This document shows, piece after piece, positions 8,057-16,022 of a DNA stretch of 64,000 bases. Location: NCBI GenBank assembly GCA_963717765.1, contig CAVQWX010000003.1, positions 558,001 through 622,000 of the forward strand, in the 5' to 3' direction. Made by a program: the position numbers and the translations under genes. The DNA is from JACDER01 sp963717765 (lineage in GTDB: Bacteria > Actinomycetota > Thermoleophilia > Gaiellales > Gaiellaceae). Under the pieces are notes generated by a model that was not told where the DNA came from, did not search any database, and was given only the letters and a program-made list of their open reading frames with translations. Within the stretch, counting starts at the first letter, position 1. Each line of letters opens with the position of its first letter.

Positions 8057-8668
8057 AGACAGCAGTTTCGCCGCCGCGCGCAGGTCATCGACGAGCGCCT
8101 GCAGTTCGGCTTCGCGTTCCGGCTCGTCGGCGCGTAGGATCGCCGACGGGTGAATCGTGGCCAGCGCGTGCGGCGCGAGCTCGCTTTCGACCGGCCGCCC
8201 GCGCTGTTTCGTGACCCGGAAGTTCTTGCCGAAGAGCGCCTGCGCCGCGGTCGCACCGAGCGCGACGAGCACCATTGGCCGCACGACCGAAAGCTCTGCG
8301 TCGAGCCACGGGCGGCAGGCGGCGATCTCGGTCCAGTTCGGCTTCGCGTGGATCCGGCGCTTGCCCTTGGCCGTCCACTTGAAGTGCTTGACGACGTTGG
8401 TGACGTATGCGGTCCGACGGTTGATCCCCGCCTCCTCGAGCGCGTCGTCGAGCAACCGCCCCGCAGGGCCTACGAATGGCTTTCCCTCGCGGTCCTCCTG
8501 GTCGCCCGGCTGCTCGCCGACCAGCATCAAGCGGGCGGTGCTCGTCCCCGCGCCGAAGACGGTCTGGGTTCCCGCGCGCCACAGGTCGCAGGCGGTGCAT
8601 CCCGCGGCGGATTGGCGGAGCCTCGGGAGGCCCGCGCGGGGCGGGATCAGCTCGGCGGCATCAGGCAG
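8045..8668 (-). CDS. udgX: UdgX-type uracil-DNA glycosylase
   Basis: UdgX removes uracil from DNA and, unlike other UDGs, stays covalently bound to the abasic site through a histidine in its R-loop. The sequence has the family marks: cysteines GCTACDLW (C24, C27) of the iron-sulfur region, GEQPG at 51-55 with E52 as catalytic acid, GKPFVGPAG, and KRRIH with the linking histidine at 107. No ATG or GTG precedes the cysteines in frame before the stop at 8684. The CTG at 8668 follows GGAGAG by 6 bases and gives a 207-residue protein whose E52 matches the published E52 of M. smegmatis UdgX. Starting at 8527 or 8530 would delete the cysteine region. I therefore place the start at CTG. Confidence 0.85.
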   Translation of the reverse strand: MPDAAELIPPRAGLPRLRQSAAGCTACDLWRAGTQTVFGAGTSTARLMLVGEQPGDQEDREGKPFVGPAGRLLDDALEEAGINRRTAYVTNVVKHFKWTAKGKRRIHAKPNWTEIAACRPWLDAELSVVRPMVLVALGATAAQALFGKNFRVTKQRGRPVESELAPHALATIHPSAILRADEPEREAELQALVDDLRAAAKLLSSSS

Positions 8669-8812
8669 GACTTCTCTCTCCGGCTACGTATGACCCCTGA
8701 CAGCGCCGCGCCCGGCGCGCTGGCTTCCCAAGGAGAGGCTAAACCGCGTCGCGTCGGGCGAGGCCCCACGAATTCTATCACCAGCGCACGCGCGACAAGG
8801 CGCGATTTTTCG

Positions 8813-9187
8813 TCAGCCGCCGCGCTCGATCAGCTCGATCCGGTACTCGTCCGGATCGCGGACGAAGCACAACCTGGAGCCGCCCTCGCGGACCGTGTAG
8901 GGCGGCTGCTCGGGCTCGATTCCCTGCTCGGCGAGCCGCTCCAGCGTCGAGTCGAGATCGTTCACCGTCACGGCGATGTGCCCGTACCCCGTCCCGATCT
9001 CGTACGCGTCGACGCCGAAGTTGTAGGTGAGCTCGAGCCGGTCGGCGTCTCCGGGTAGTCCCATGAAGACGTTGATCGCCTCGTCCCTGATCGGAAGCCG
9101 GTGGCGTTCCTCGAAGCCGAGCGCCTCATAGAAGGCGACTGAGCTGTCGATGTCGGTGATCCGGTAACACGTGTGTATGAGCTCCAT
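8813..9187 (-). CDS. VOC/glyoxalase family protein
   Basis: The 124-residue protein matches a single lactoylglutathione-lyase-like vicinal oxygen chelate unit. H5 lies in MELIHTCYRI, followed by SVAFYEALGF, a glutamate in LELTYNFG, GHIAVTVNDL for the second half and RDPDEYRIELIER at the end. These are the metal-binding positions expected of glyoxalase I. Actinobacteria generally lack glutathione, so the real substrate may be a mycothiol adduct or another small molecule. Divergent to it is a small membrane protein whose start lies 31 bases away. Confidence 0.8.
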   Translation of the reverse strand: MELIHTCYRITDIDSSVAFYEALGFEERHRLPIRDEAINVFMGLPGDADRLELTYNFGVDAYEIGTGYGHIAVTVNDLDSTLERLAEQGIEPEQPPYTVREGGSRLCFVRDPDEYRIELIERGG

Positions 9188-9217
9188 GTTGACCTGGATC
9201 CTGCCAGACTCCTGCCG

Positions 9218-9607
9218 GTGATCGTCTCACTTCATGTGGCGACCGGCGCCGCCGGTGGGGCGGCTGTTCGGTCCAGACCTGCCGCGATCGCGCTCGGCTT
9301 CCTGCTTCACCTGGTCGGCGACGTGATACCGCACGACGACATTCCCTCGCCGCGCTTCGAGCTCTGGAGCGGCGTGGCGGGGCTCACCTTGCTCGCGATC
9401 ACGCGCGGGCCGCTCGACGCGGCCACCATCGGCGCGGCGGCCGCCTCGTCGCCCGATCTCGAGCACGTGATTCGCATGCCGCGCCCGGGCGGACGGAAGC
9501 TCTTCCCCAGCCATCGCATCTCCGCGCTCCACCAGGCCGGCGGCCTCCCGACCTGGCTGCAGCTGCTCACCGCGGGGGCGCTGCTCGCGGCGGTCGTCCG
9601 CCGCTAG
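9218..9607 (+). CDS. Membrane protein with H/D motifs (YdjM/DUF457-like?)
   Basis: From the GTG at 9218 the product has 129 residues. HLVGDVIPHDD follows a hydrophobic helix, PDLEHVI lies mid-protein and another helix closes the C-terminus (LQLLTAGALLAAVV). H-x3-D and PHxD patterns beside membrane helices recall the YdjM/DUF457 membrane-bound hydrolase-like family, but the match is by eye only. A longer start at 9173 would overlap the divergent VOC gene, so I prefer 9218. No partner gene is evident. Confidence 0.5.
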   Translation: MIVSLHVATGAAGGAAVRSRPAAIALGFLLHLVGDVIPHDDIPSPRFELWSGVAGLTLLAITRGPLDAATIGAAAASSPDLEHVIRMPRPGGRKLFPSHRISALHQAGGLPTWLQLLTAGALLAAVVRR

Positions 9608-9685
9608 CGCTTGTCCCGGTCACCCTTGGCGACCAGGTTCGAGATCCTCGATGATCGTGTTGACCCGCTGCGATCTTGAGGGGGC

Positions 9686-10396
9686 TCAAGCCTGCGGGGA
9701 CTTCAGGTGTGGCGTGCCGCCGAGGAAGTCGCGTACGCGTGTCTTCCGCGCTCGCCGCTTGACGTCGCGAGCGACCGCCTTGGTCATCTTCCGCTCGTTG
9801 TCCGTGTAGCGCCAGTGCGCCCACGCCGAGCGCGGTCGCGCGAGGCGGACCGCCGCGACGTACGCGATCACCGGAATGAAGAGCCCGATGATTCCCATGT
9901 AGTACTTGCCCTTGAGGATCGAGACGAATGCGGCCACGACGGCCAGCGCGATCGAGACGGCCAGCACGTCCGCCCCGGCCGAGTCGTCGATCCCCACGGG
10001 AGTAATCCCGAGTGCGACCACGGTGCCGAGCATGAACGCGAGGATCACCGCGTCGATCGAGGCGCGGCCTTCCTCCATCCAGTACACGTCCTTGAGATGC
10101 AGCCACAGGGCGAACTCGTCCAGGGTCAGCGCGGCGCCGGCGCCGAAGAAGATCCCGAGGACGTACGTCCACGGCGTCCCCGGGTCGAGAGCAAGCGCGG
10201 CCCAGCCTGACACGAGGACGAAGACGATCCCGACCACCATGTGGTGCACGTGGACGCCGCCTGCGTGCCCGCTTCCCCAGTTACGTGTCCGCGCGAGACG
10301 CGTGTACACCCGCGTGCACACGAACGTGATCAGGAACGAAAGGACGATGAAGAGCGCGACTAAACGTTCTTCGCTCAGGTAAATGCGAATGCCCAC
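9686..10396 (-). CDS. Polytopic integral membrane protein
   Basis: From the GTG at 10396 the product has 236 residues with about six transmembrane helices. Examples are LVALFIVLSFLITFVCT near the N-terminus, MVVGIVFVLVSGWAALAL, WTYVLGIFFGAGAALTL and IGLFIPVIAYVAAV. Between them sit a histidine cluster (GGVHVHHM) and an acidic aromatic stretch (DEFALWLHLKDVYWMEEG). The tail is strongly basic. I do not recognise a named family. A TAGGAT box lies 8 bases before the GTG, pointing to a leaderless transcript divergent from the next gene. Longer upstream frames read as non-coding. Confidence 0.7.
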   Translation of the reverse strand: MGIRIYLSEERLVALFIVLSFLITFVCTRVYTRLARTRNWGSGHAGGVHVHHMVVGIVFVLVSGWAALALDPGTPWTYVLGIFFGAGAALTLDEFALWLHLKDVYWMEEGRASIDAVILAFMLGTVVALGITPVGIDDSAGADVLAVSIALAVVAAFVSILKGKYYMGIIGLFIPVIAYVAAVRLARPRSAWAHWRYTDNERKMTKAVARDVKRRARKTRVRDFLGGTPHLKSPQA

Positions 10397-10404
10397 GTGA
10401 GTCG

Positions 10405-10425
10405 ATCCTAGTCCGGGAGTAGGAT
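10405..10425. promoter_or_regulatory. Two divergent TAGGAT -10 boxes
   Basis: A minus-strand TAGGAT (10405-10410) lies 8 bases before the GTG at 10396. A plus-strand TAGGAT (10420-10425) lies 6 bases before the GTG at 10432. Both fit leaderless starts. Confidence 0.5.
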
Positions 10426-10431
10426 CGCTGC

Positions 10432-10569
10432 GTGCTCGCGTGGATTGTCGGGGAGCGGCCGAGGCTGCGCAAGTGCGCCTTCGACCATGGCCCGCAAGGG
10501 GCGCTCGTGCTCGAGACGGAAGCCGAAGGGGAACCGGAGCCCGCGCTTGCGCGACCTGTTTCTGCTTGA
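10432..10569 (+). CDS. Possible leader ORF, 45 residues, before the aminotransferase
   Basis: A GTG 6 bases after a TAGGAT box opens a 45-codon frame. Its text looks like protein (VLAWIVGERPRLRKCAFDHG, then GALVLETEAEGEPEPALARP) and it has high third-position GC. The overlapping frame upstream of the aminotransferase domain is S/R/G-rich and reads as a shadow. The ORF ends at a TGA 22 bases past the TTG I take as the aminotransferase start, so the two would overlap and could be translationally coupled. No family is recognised. Confidence 0.4.
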   Translation: MLAWIVGERPRLRKCAFDHGPQGALVLETEAEGEPEPALARPVSA

Positions 10570-11671
10570 CCCCGGCGTCGTCTACCTCAACCACGGATCG
10601 TTCGGAGCGTGCCCGCGTCCGGTTTTCGAGGAGTACCAGCGGCTCCAGCTCGAGCTCGAGCGGCAGCCGGTGGATTTCCTCTCGCGCTTTCGGCGCTACC
10701 CGGAGCTGATCGACGAGGCGAAGGCGGCGCTGGCCGCGTATCTCGGCGCGGATACGAGCAATCTCGTCTTCGCAACGAACGCCACCGAGGGCTTGAACGC
10801 GGTCGCGCGATCCCTGCGTCTGGAGCTGGACGATGAGGTGCTTGCACCGGTCGGCGAGTACGGCGCCGTGGACATGCTCTGGCGGCACGTGTGCGAACGG
10901 GCGGGCGCGCGGTACGTGACGGTGGCGATTCCGCCGGGGACGGGAGTGGGGGAGGCACTCGACCTGCTGTGGTCGGGAGTGACGCCCTCCACCCGGGCCG
11001 TCGTTTGCAGCCACGTCAGCTGCTTCACCGGCGTCGTGTTCCCCGTCGAGGAGTTGTGCCGCCGCGCGCGCGAACGCGCCGTTCTCACGATCCTCGACGG
11101 CGCGCACGCGCCGGGGCAGATCCCGCTCCGCCTGGAGAAGCTCGGTGCGGACTTCTACGCGGGCAACTGCCACAAGTGGATGTGCGCTCCCAAGGGATCC
11201 GGATTCCTGTGGGCGCGGCCCGAGCGGCAGGAGGAGCTCGAGCCGCTCGTCCTCAGCTGGGATTGGGAAGAGGGGACGACCTTCGACTCGCGCCGGCGCT
11301 GGCCCGGGACGCGCGATCCGTCCGCCTGGCTCGCGGTGCCGGCGGCCGTCCGGTTCATGGAGGAGCACGACTGGGATGTCGTGCGCTCCCGCTGCCACGA
11401 GCTCGGGCTGCGCGTGCGCGCGGAGCTGTCCGAGCTCTTCGGGCTCGAGCCGGTGACTCCGACCGAGGACTCGTTCGTGCAGCTGCTCGCGGCCGCGCTC
11501 CCGCCCTGCGACGTCTGGGAGGTTCAGTCGCGCCTGTTGGACGAATTCGCTATCGAGGCGCTTCTGATGGATCTGGCCGGCGTCCAGCTCGTCCGGGTGT
11601 CGCTGCAGGCCTACAACGACGCGTCCGACGTGGACGCTCTCGTCGCCGCGCTCGGCCGGATCTTCGGCTGA
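10547..11671 (+). CDS. Aminotransferase class V (isopenicillin N epimerase-like)
   Basis: This fold-type I PLP enzyme begins with the family opening LRDLFLLDPGVVYLNHGSFG. FATNATEGLNAV contacts the PLP phosphate, ILDGAHAPGQ supplies the PLP-binding aspartate, and GNCHKWMCAPKG supplies the Schiff-base lysine (K210 counted from this start). The reaction cannot be fixed; relatives include isopenicillin N epimerase-like proteins and cysteine desulfurase-like enzymes. I chose the TTG at 10547 (374 residues) because GGAG lies 7 bases before it and the residues upstream do not look like protein. The ATG at 10487 is the alternative. Confidence 0.85.
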   Translation: MRDLFLLDPGVVYLNHGSFGACPRPVFEEYQRLQLELERQPVDFLSRFRRYPELIDEAKAALAAYLGADTSNLVFATNATEGLNAVARSLRLELDDEVLAPVGEYGAVDMLWRHVCERAGARYVTVAIPPGTGVGEALDLLWSGVTPSTRAVVCSHVSCFTGVVFPVEELCRRARERAVLTILDGAHAPGQIPLRLEKLGADFYAGNCHKWMCAPKGSGFLWARPERQEELEPLVLSWDWEEGTTFDSRRRWPGTRDPSAWLAVPAAVRFMEEHDWDVVRSRCHELGLRVRAELSELFGLEPVTPTEDSFVQLLAAALPPCDVWEVQSRLLDEFAIEALLMDLAGVQLVRVSLQAYNDASDVDALVAALGRIFG

Positions 11672-11684
11672 CGCCCCGTTGCGG

Positions 11685-11714
11685 TTGCACGCCAAACCGC
11701 GGCCTGCCTAATCT
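11685..11714 (+). promoter_or_regulatory. Promoter of the glucosidase gene
   Basis: TTGCAC and TAATCT are separated by 18 bases, and the GTG start follows TAATCT after 8 bases. This is a complete -35/-10 pair for a leaderless transcript. Confidence 0.5.
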
Positions 11715-11722
11715 CCGAGCCC

Positions 11723-14095
11723 GTGGGACCGACCGTGAGCAGCCTCCAGGGCAGCACCTTCGTCGTCAGCGACGGCAGCGGCGACGTCGACGCTTCCCCG
11801 AGCGACCCCCAGGGGCTCTTCTACCACGACACCCGCTTCCTCTCGCGCTGGCGGCTGACGATCGACGGTGAAGGCCTATCCGCGCTCTCGACCGACGACA
11901 TCCACTACGCGTATGCGCAGTTCTTCCTCGTGCGCGGTACGGGGACGGTGTACACCGACTCGTCCATCTCGGTGCTGCGGCAGCGTTTCGTGGGGGACGG
12001 GTTCCACGAAGACCTGATGGTGATGAACCACGGCCGCGAGCCCATCGAGCTCGAGGTGCGCGTGGACGCCGGCGCCGACTTCGCGGACCTCTTCGAGGTC
12101 AAGGACGCGATGGACAAGAAGGGGACGAACACGCGGCACGTCGAAGGCGGTCGCATCGTCCTCCGCTATACCCGGGAGCGCTACCTGCGCGAGACGTGGA
12201 TCAGCTCGAGCGCACGGGAGGCGGAACTCGACGAGGACGGCATCACCTTCCGTATCCGCATCGAGGCGCACGAGAGCTGGAGCACGTGTCTCGACGTCGT
12301 CCCGGCGCTCTCGGGCGATCCGGAGCCGCTCGAGCGTCCGCGGTACCGGCACGGGGAGTCGGAGGCGAAGCCGGAAGGCGCGGCAAGCCTGGAGGAATGG
12401 CTGGCCGGCGCGCCGGTGCTCGAGTCGGACTGGCGCCCGCTCGAGGAGGTCTACGCGCGCAGCCTCGTGGATCTCGCGGCGCTGCGCTTCTATCCGGCGG
12501 TGCTGCGGGAAGGCCAGGCCGTGCCGGCCGCGGGCCTGCCGTGGTTCATGGCGCTCTTCGGCCGGGACAGCCTCATCACGAGCTATCAAGCGTTGCCGTA
12601 CGTCCCCGAGCTCGCGCAGGCGACGCTCACCTCGCTTGCCCTCCTCCAGTCCCCGGCGGACGACGCTTTCCGCGACGCCGAGCCGGGCAAGATCCTGCAC
12701 GAGCTCCGCTTCGGCGAGCTCACCGCGTTCGAGGAGCGCCCGCATTCGCCTTACTACGGCTCGGTCGACTCGACGCCGCTCTTCCTGATCGTCCTCGACG
12801 AGTACGAGCGCTGGACGGGCGACGCGGACCTGGTGCAGCGGTTCGAGCCGGAGGCGCGCGCTGCCCTCGAGTGGATCGACAAGTACGGAGACCTCGACGG
12901 CGACGGCTATGTGGAGTACCAGCGGCGCAACACCAAGACCGGGCTCGACAACCAGTGCTGGAAGGATTCCCACACCTCGATCGTCGACCGGCACGGCGCG
13001 CTCGCGTCCGTTCCGCGCGCGGTCTGCGAGCTCCAGGGCTACGTGTACGACGCCAAGCTGCGCTGCGCGCGGCTCGCGCGCGAGCACTGGGGCGACCAGG
13101 CGTTGGCCGAGCGCCTCGAACAGGAGGCGGCGGAGCTGAAGGAGCGGTTCAACCGCGACTTCTGGGTCACGGGGCTCGATTGCTTCGCGCTCGCGCTGGA
13201 CGGCGAGAAGCGGCAGATGGACGCGATCGCGTCCGACATCGGGCACCTGCTCTGGAGCGGCATCGTGGACGACGACAAGGCGCAGTCCGTCGTCCGGCAC
13301 CTCCTCGGCCCCGGGCTGTACTCCGGATGGGGCGTGCGCACCATGTCCGCCGACGAGGTGACCTACAACCCGATCGGCTACCACCTCGGCACCGTCTGGC
13401 CGCATGACAACTCGCTCATCGTCGCCGGCCTGGCCCGCTACGGCTACCGGGACGAGGCGGCGCAGATCGCCGCAGCGCTGCTCGAGGCGGCGACCTACTT
13501 CGACGGCCGGCTCCCGGAAGCGTTCGCCGGCTACCCGCGCGAGAAGACCAGCTTCCCCGTGGAGTACCCGACCGCCTGCAGCCCACAGGCCTGGGCCTCC
13601 GGCACTCCGCTCCTGCTCGTCCGCACACTGCTCGGTCTCGAGCCGGACGGAGACGAGCTCCGGTCCGATCCGCACCTCCCCGCGATGATCGGAAAGCTCT
13701 CGCTCACGGGCATCCCAGGACGCTGGGGGCAGGCGGATGCGGGAGGGACGGGGGAGGCCGCCCCATCCCCGCCCGACGTGGCCGAGCTGAACGAGTACTT
13801 CGATTCGCTGCCCGCCCTCGTCGACCTCGAGCGTGCGAAGAACGTCAGCGGGACAGTCCGCTTCGAGGTGGACGGGCTCGAGCCCTGGCATGTGACCTTC
13901 GTGTCGGGACGCGTGACTGTCACGCGCAAGCGCGCGCGGGCGGACACGGTCGTCGAGGCCGCCGACCCGCACCTTCTCTTGCGGCTGTTACGCGGAGAGC
14001 AGAATCCGCGCACGGCGATGCTGCAGGGGCTGACGCGGATCGTCGGCGACCGGGCGTTGCCCTATGAGCTCATGCGGCTGTTGAAGCGGGACTGA
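11723..14095 (+). CDS. Amylo-alpha-1,6-glucosidase / glycogen debranching-type protein
   Basis: This 790-residue protein has two parts. Residues 1-200 form a beta-rich N-terminal glycogen-debranching domain (STFVVSDGSGDV, GLFYHDTRFLSRW). An (alpha/alpha)6 catalytic barrel follows, with LPWFMALFGRDSLIT near 274, GDGYVEYQRRN, LDNQCWKDS and WPHDNSLI near 559. Members hydrolyse alpha-1,6 branches or related glucosides; the exact substrate is unknown. There is no signal peptide, so it is cytoplasmic. Its 3' end is convergent with the peroxiredoxin gene, only 4 bases apart. Confidence 0.85.
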   Translation: MGPTVSSLQGSTFVVSDGSGDVDASPSDPQGLFYHDTRFLSRWRLTIDGEGLSALSTDDIHYAYAQFFLVRGTGTVYTDSSISVLRQRFVGDGFHEDLMVMNHGREPIELEVRVDAGADFADLFEVKDAMDKKGTNTRHVEGGRIVLRYTRERYLRETWISSSAREAELDEDGITFRIRIEAHESWSTCLDVVPALSGDPEPLERPRYRHGESEAKPEGAASLEEWLAGAPVLESDWRPLEEVYARSLVDLAALRFYPAVLREGQAVPAAGLPWFMALFGRDSLITSYQALPYVPELAQATLTSLALLQSPADDAFRDAEPGKILHELRFGELTAFEERPHSPYYGSVDSTPLFLIVLDEYERWTGDADLVQRFEPEARAALEWIDKYGDLDGDGYVEYQRRNTKTGLDNQCWKDSHTSIVDRHGALASVPRAVCELQGYVYDAKLRCARLAREHWGDQALAERLEQEAAELKERFNRDFWVTGLDCFALALDGEKRQMDAIASDIGHLLWSGIVDDDKAQSVVRHLLGPGLYSGWGVRTMSADEVTYNPIGYHLGTVWPHDNSLIVAGLARYGYRDEAAQIAAALLEAATYFDGRLPEAFAGYPREKTSFPVEYPTACSPQAWASGTPLLLVRTLLGLEPDGDELRSDPHLPAMIGKLSLTGIPGRWGQADAGGTGEAAPSPPDVAELNEYFDSLPALVDLERAKNVSGTVRFEVDGLEPWHVTFVSGRVTVTRKRARADTVVEAADPHLLLRLLRGEQNPRTAMLQGLTRIVGDRALPYELMRLLKRD

Positions 14096-14099
14096 ACCT

Positions 14100-14756
14100 C
14101 TACTGCGGCTGGGGGACGATCCGGATGTACGGCTTCGGCTCCTCCCAGTCGCCGAAGATCTCCTTGGCCTCGTCGTTCGAGACCGAGCCGGCGATGATCA
14201 CATCCTCGCCCTGCTGCCAGTTCACCGGCGTCGCGACGCGGTGGTTGGCGGTCAGCTGCAACGAGTCGATCACGCGCAGCACCTCGTCGAAGTTGCGCCC
14301 GGTGGTCATCGGGTAGACGAGGATCAGCTTGACCTTCTTGTCCGGGCCGACGACGAAGACGTTGCGGACGGTCTGGTTGTCCATCGGCGTGCGGCTCTTG
14401 GGGTCGCCCTCGACCTCGGCCGGGAGCATCCCGTACAGCTTCGAGACGTTGTAGTCGGCATCGCCGATGATGGGGTAGTTGGGCGCCTGGCCCTGCGTCT
14501 CCTCGATGTCCTTCGCCCAGCCTTCGTGGTCGCCGGTGGAGTCGACCGAGAGGCCGATCACCTTGACGTTTCGCTTTTCGAACTCGGGCTGGATCGAAGC
14601 CATGTAACCGAGTTCCGTCGTGCACACCGGCGTGAAGTCCTTCGGGTGCGAGAACAGGACAGCCCACGAGTCGCCGATCCAGTCATGGAAGTTGATCGGT
14701 CCCTCGGTGGTCTCGGCCTGGAAGTCGGGTGCGGTATCTCCGATAGTGAGTGCCAT
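14100..14756 (-). CDS. 1-Cys peroxiredoxin (Prx6 type)
   Basis: The 218-residue protein reduces peroxides in the cytoplasm. The peroxidatic cysteine is C45 in FSHPKDFTPVCTTELG. No other cysteine occurs in the protein, so it is a true 1-Cys enzyme needing an external thiol. The C-terminal extension (VATPVNWQQGEDVIIAG and WEEPKPYIRIVPQPQ) is the arm that marks the Prx6 subgroup. AGGAGGAAG directly precedes the ATG. A TGTCT-AAC-AGACA palindrome lies 35 bases upstream and may be an operator. Confidence 0.92.
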   Translation of the reverse strand: MALTIGDTAPDFQAETTEGPINFHDWIGDSWAVLFSHPKDFTPVCTTELGYMASIQPEFEKRNVKVIGLSVDSTGDHEGWAKDIEETQGQAPNYPIIGDADYNVSKLYGMLPAEVEGDPKSRTPMDNQTVRNVFVVGPDKKVKLILVYPMTTGRNFDEVLRVIDSLQLTANHRVATPVNWQQGEDVIIAGSVSNDEAKEIFGDWEEPKPYIRIVPQPQ

Positions 14757-14790
14757 CTCTTCCTCCTGTGTTGTGGGCCGCCTTGGTGAT

Positions 14791-14803
14791 TGTCTAACAG
14801 ACA
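14791..14803. promoter_or_regulatory. Short palindrome upstream of peroxiredoxin
   Basis: TGTCT, 3 bases, AGACA forms a perfect inverted repeat 35 bases before the ATG. It is short enough to be chance. Confidence 0.25.
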
Positions 14804-15078
14804 GGGACGCGACGTGTCTCTGCAGTGAGCAACGTGTTTCATGCGGTTTTGTTCCTGGCTACCGCTGTCGCGGGCTCATCGCTCAGATTGCGCCTTGCCT
14901 ACGAACTACGAACGCCAATACACCGAGCGACCGGAGGTGCTCGCGGCCTGGGCGGAGCTGAACGGGGCCCGTGTCGAGCCGGGTCTCGCGCCTTGCTTTC
15001 ATCGCTGCCGCCGCCGCGGCGCTGGTCTCGTGGCTTCGCCTCCGGCGGGGCGGGGCCGCGGCCGGCGCGCACGCGGAG

Positions 15079-15371
15079 CTCCCGCGAGTGTTCCTTGACA
15101 CGCACTACGTCCCTCCCGCCGGAAAGGTCATCTGCGCCCGCGCGGGGTCGAGATCCTGCCGTGACTACCCTTTCAAGCCGCTGAGCTGGAAGGTCGGAGA
15201 TCCGACCTACGCCGGTCGGTCAAGAATCTCTTCGAGCTCAAGAGCGCGCGACGCGTCGTGGTCGAGGGCAATGTCATGAGAACAATTGGGGTGACGCGGA
15301 GGGGCGCGGGCGAAGGCGGAACCGATGTCGGCGCCGACATCGACGCGCTCGCCGCGGCCATCGGCGGCTGA
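15079..15371 (+). pseudogene. Decayed right-handed beta-helix protein gene
   Basis: FKPLSWKVGDPTYAGR is followed at about 15217 by a change of frame into VKNLFELKSARRVVVEGNV. The same frame continues to GTDVGADIDALAAAIGG and a TGA at 15369. These pieces are a middle section and C-terminus that I recognise from secreted right-handed parallel beta-helix proteins. The region between them is missing and the frames do not join, so this is a remnant with at least one frameshift and one internal deletion. In the flanks (14804-15078 and 15372-15666) I see no intact gene. A 24-codon signal-peptide-like start near 15443 ends quickly. Confidence 0.55.
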
Positions 15372-15666
15372 CGCCGCCAGCGGACTCCGACCAAGCGTGC
15401 GATCAGGCTGTAACGCTCCGACCCGGACTTAGACTCATCAGCATGCGCAGAACCGGCAGCCGAGCCCGGCGCTTCTGCACGCTTCTCTCGGCCCTCTGTC
15501 TCTTCGTCGTCGGCTGAACCGTGGACCGCGCTCCCGTCGGGGGTGCTCGCACCGCGGAAGCCCGCCGAGCGGATCGGCGACTGCGACCCGAGTGAACCCT
15601 TTGGCGGAGCCAGCCGGCGCGGAGGCCAGCTTCGCTCGCGTCCGCTACCAGGTGTCGGATGCGGAG

Positions 15667-15709
15667 ATGGAGCGTACCGGGATCGAACCGGTGACCTCCG
15701 GCTTGCAAA
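15667..15709. repeat. Left attachment-like repeat (tRNA-Ala 3' fragment)
   Basis: This is identical over 43 bp to 38589-38631. It contains the T arm, variable region, 3' anticodon stem and anticodon loop of tRNA-Ala, but not the 5' half. Confidence 0.75.
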
Positions 15710-16022
15710 CCGCAACCGTGTGTCTCCGGCTGTCGCCTCGTGCGCGGTTTGCCCGCCAAACTTGGGGGTTATGGATGATGGCTAGAGCCGGCGTTCGCGT
15801 GCTGTAGCCAGGTGTGGTTCCACGACGTTTCCACGGCTCACTCTGCGCTCGCGAGCGCTCTCGGTCACCACAGCCGGACGTCGGTAACTCTTGGGCCGCC
15901 AAACACCGGTTAGGTAATGGTGGGGCAGCCCGCGGGTTTCGCCGAGCGGCATCTCGACTCCGTTCGACCTGGCGTCTACGTTCGGCGGTCCGTGTTCAGC
16001 ATGAACTCCGTGCCACCTGAGC
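15710..16022. other. No gene recognised
   Basis: This stretch lies between the left tRNA fragment and the end of the giant gene. Frames here are short or produce the well-known artefact of translating tRNA antisense. No integrase remnant is seen. Confidence 0.5.

Noticed and set aside
11876..13972. 698-codon frame antisense to the debranching-type glucosidase
   Set aside because: Valine/arginine/leucine-rich shadow opposite a gene with clear catalytic motifs.
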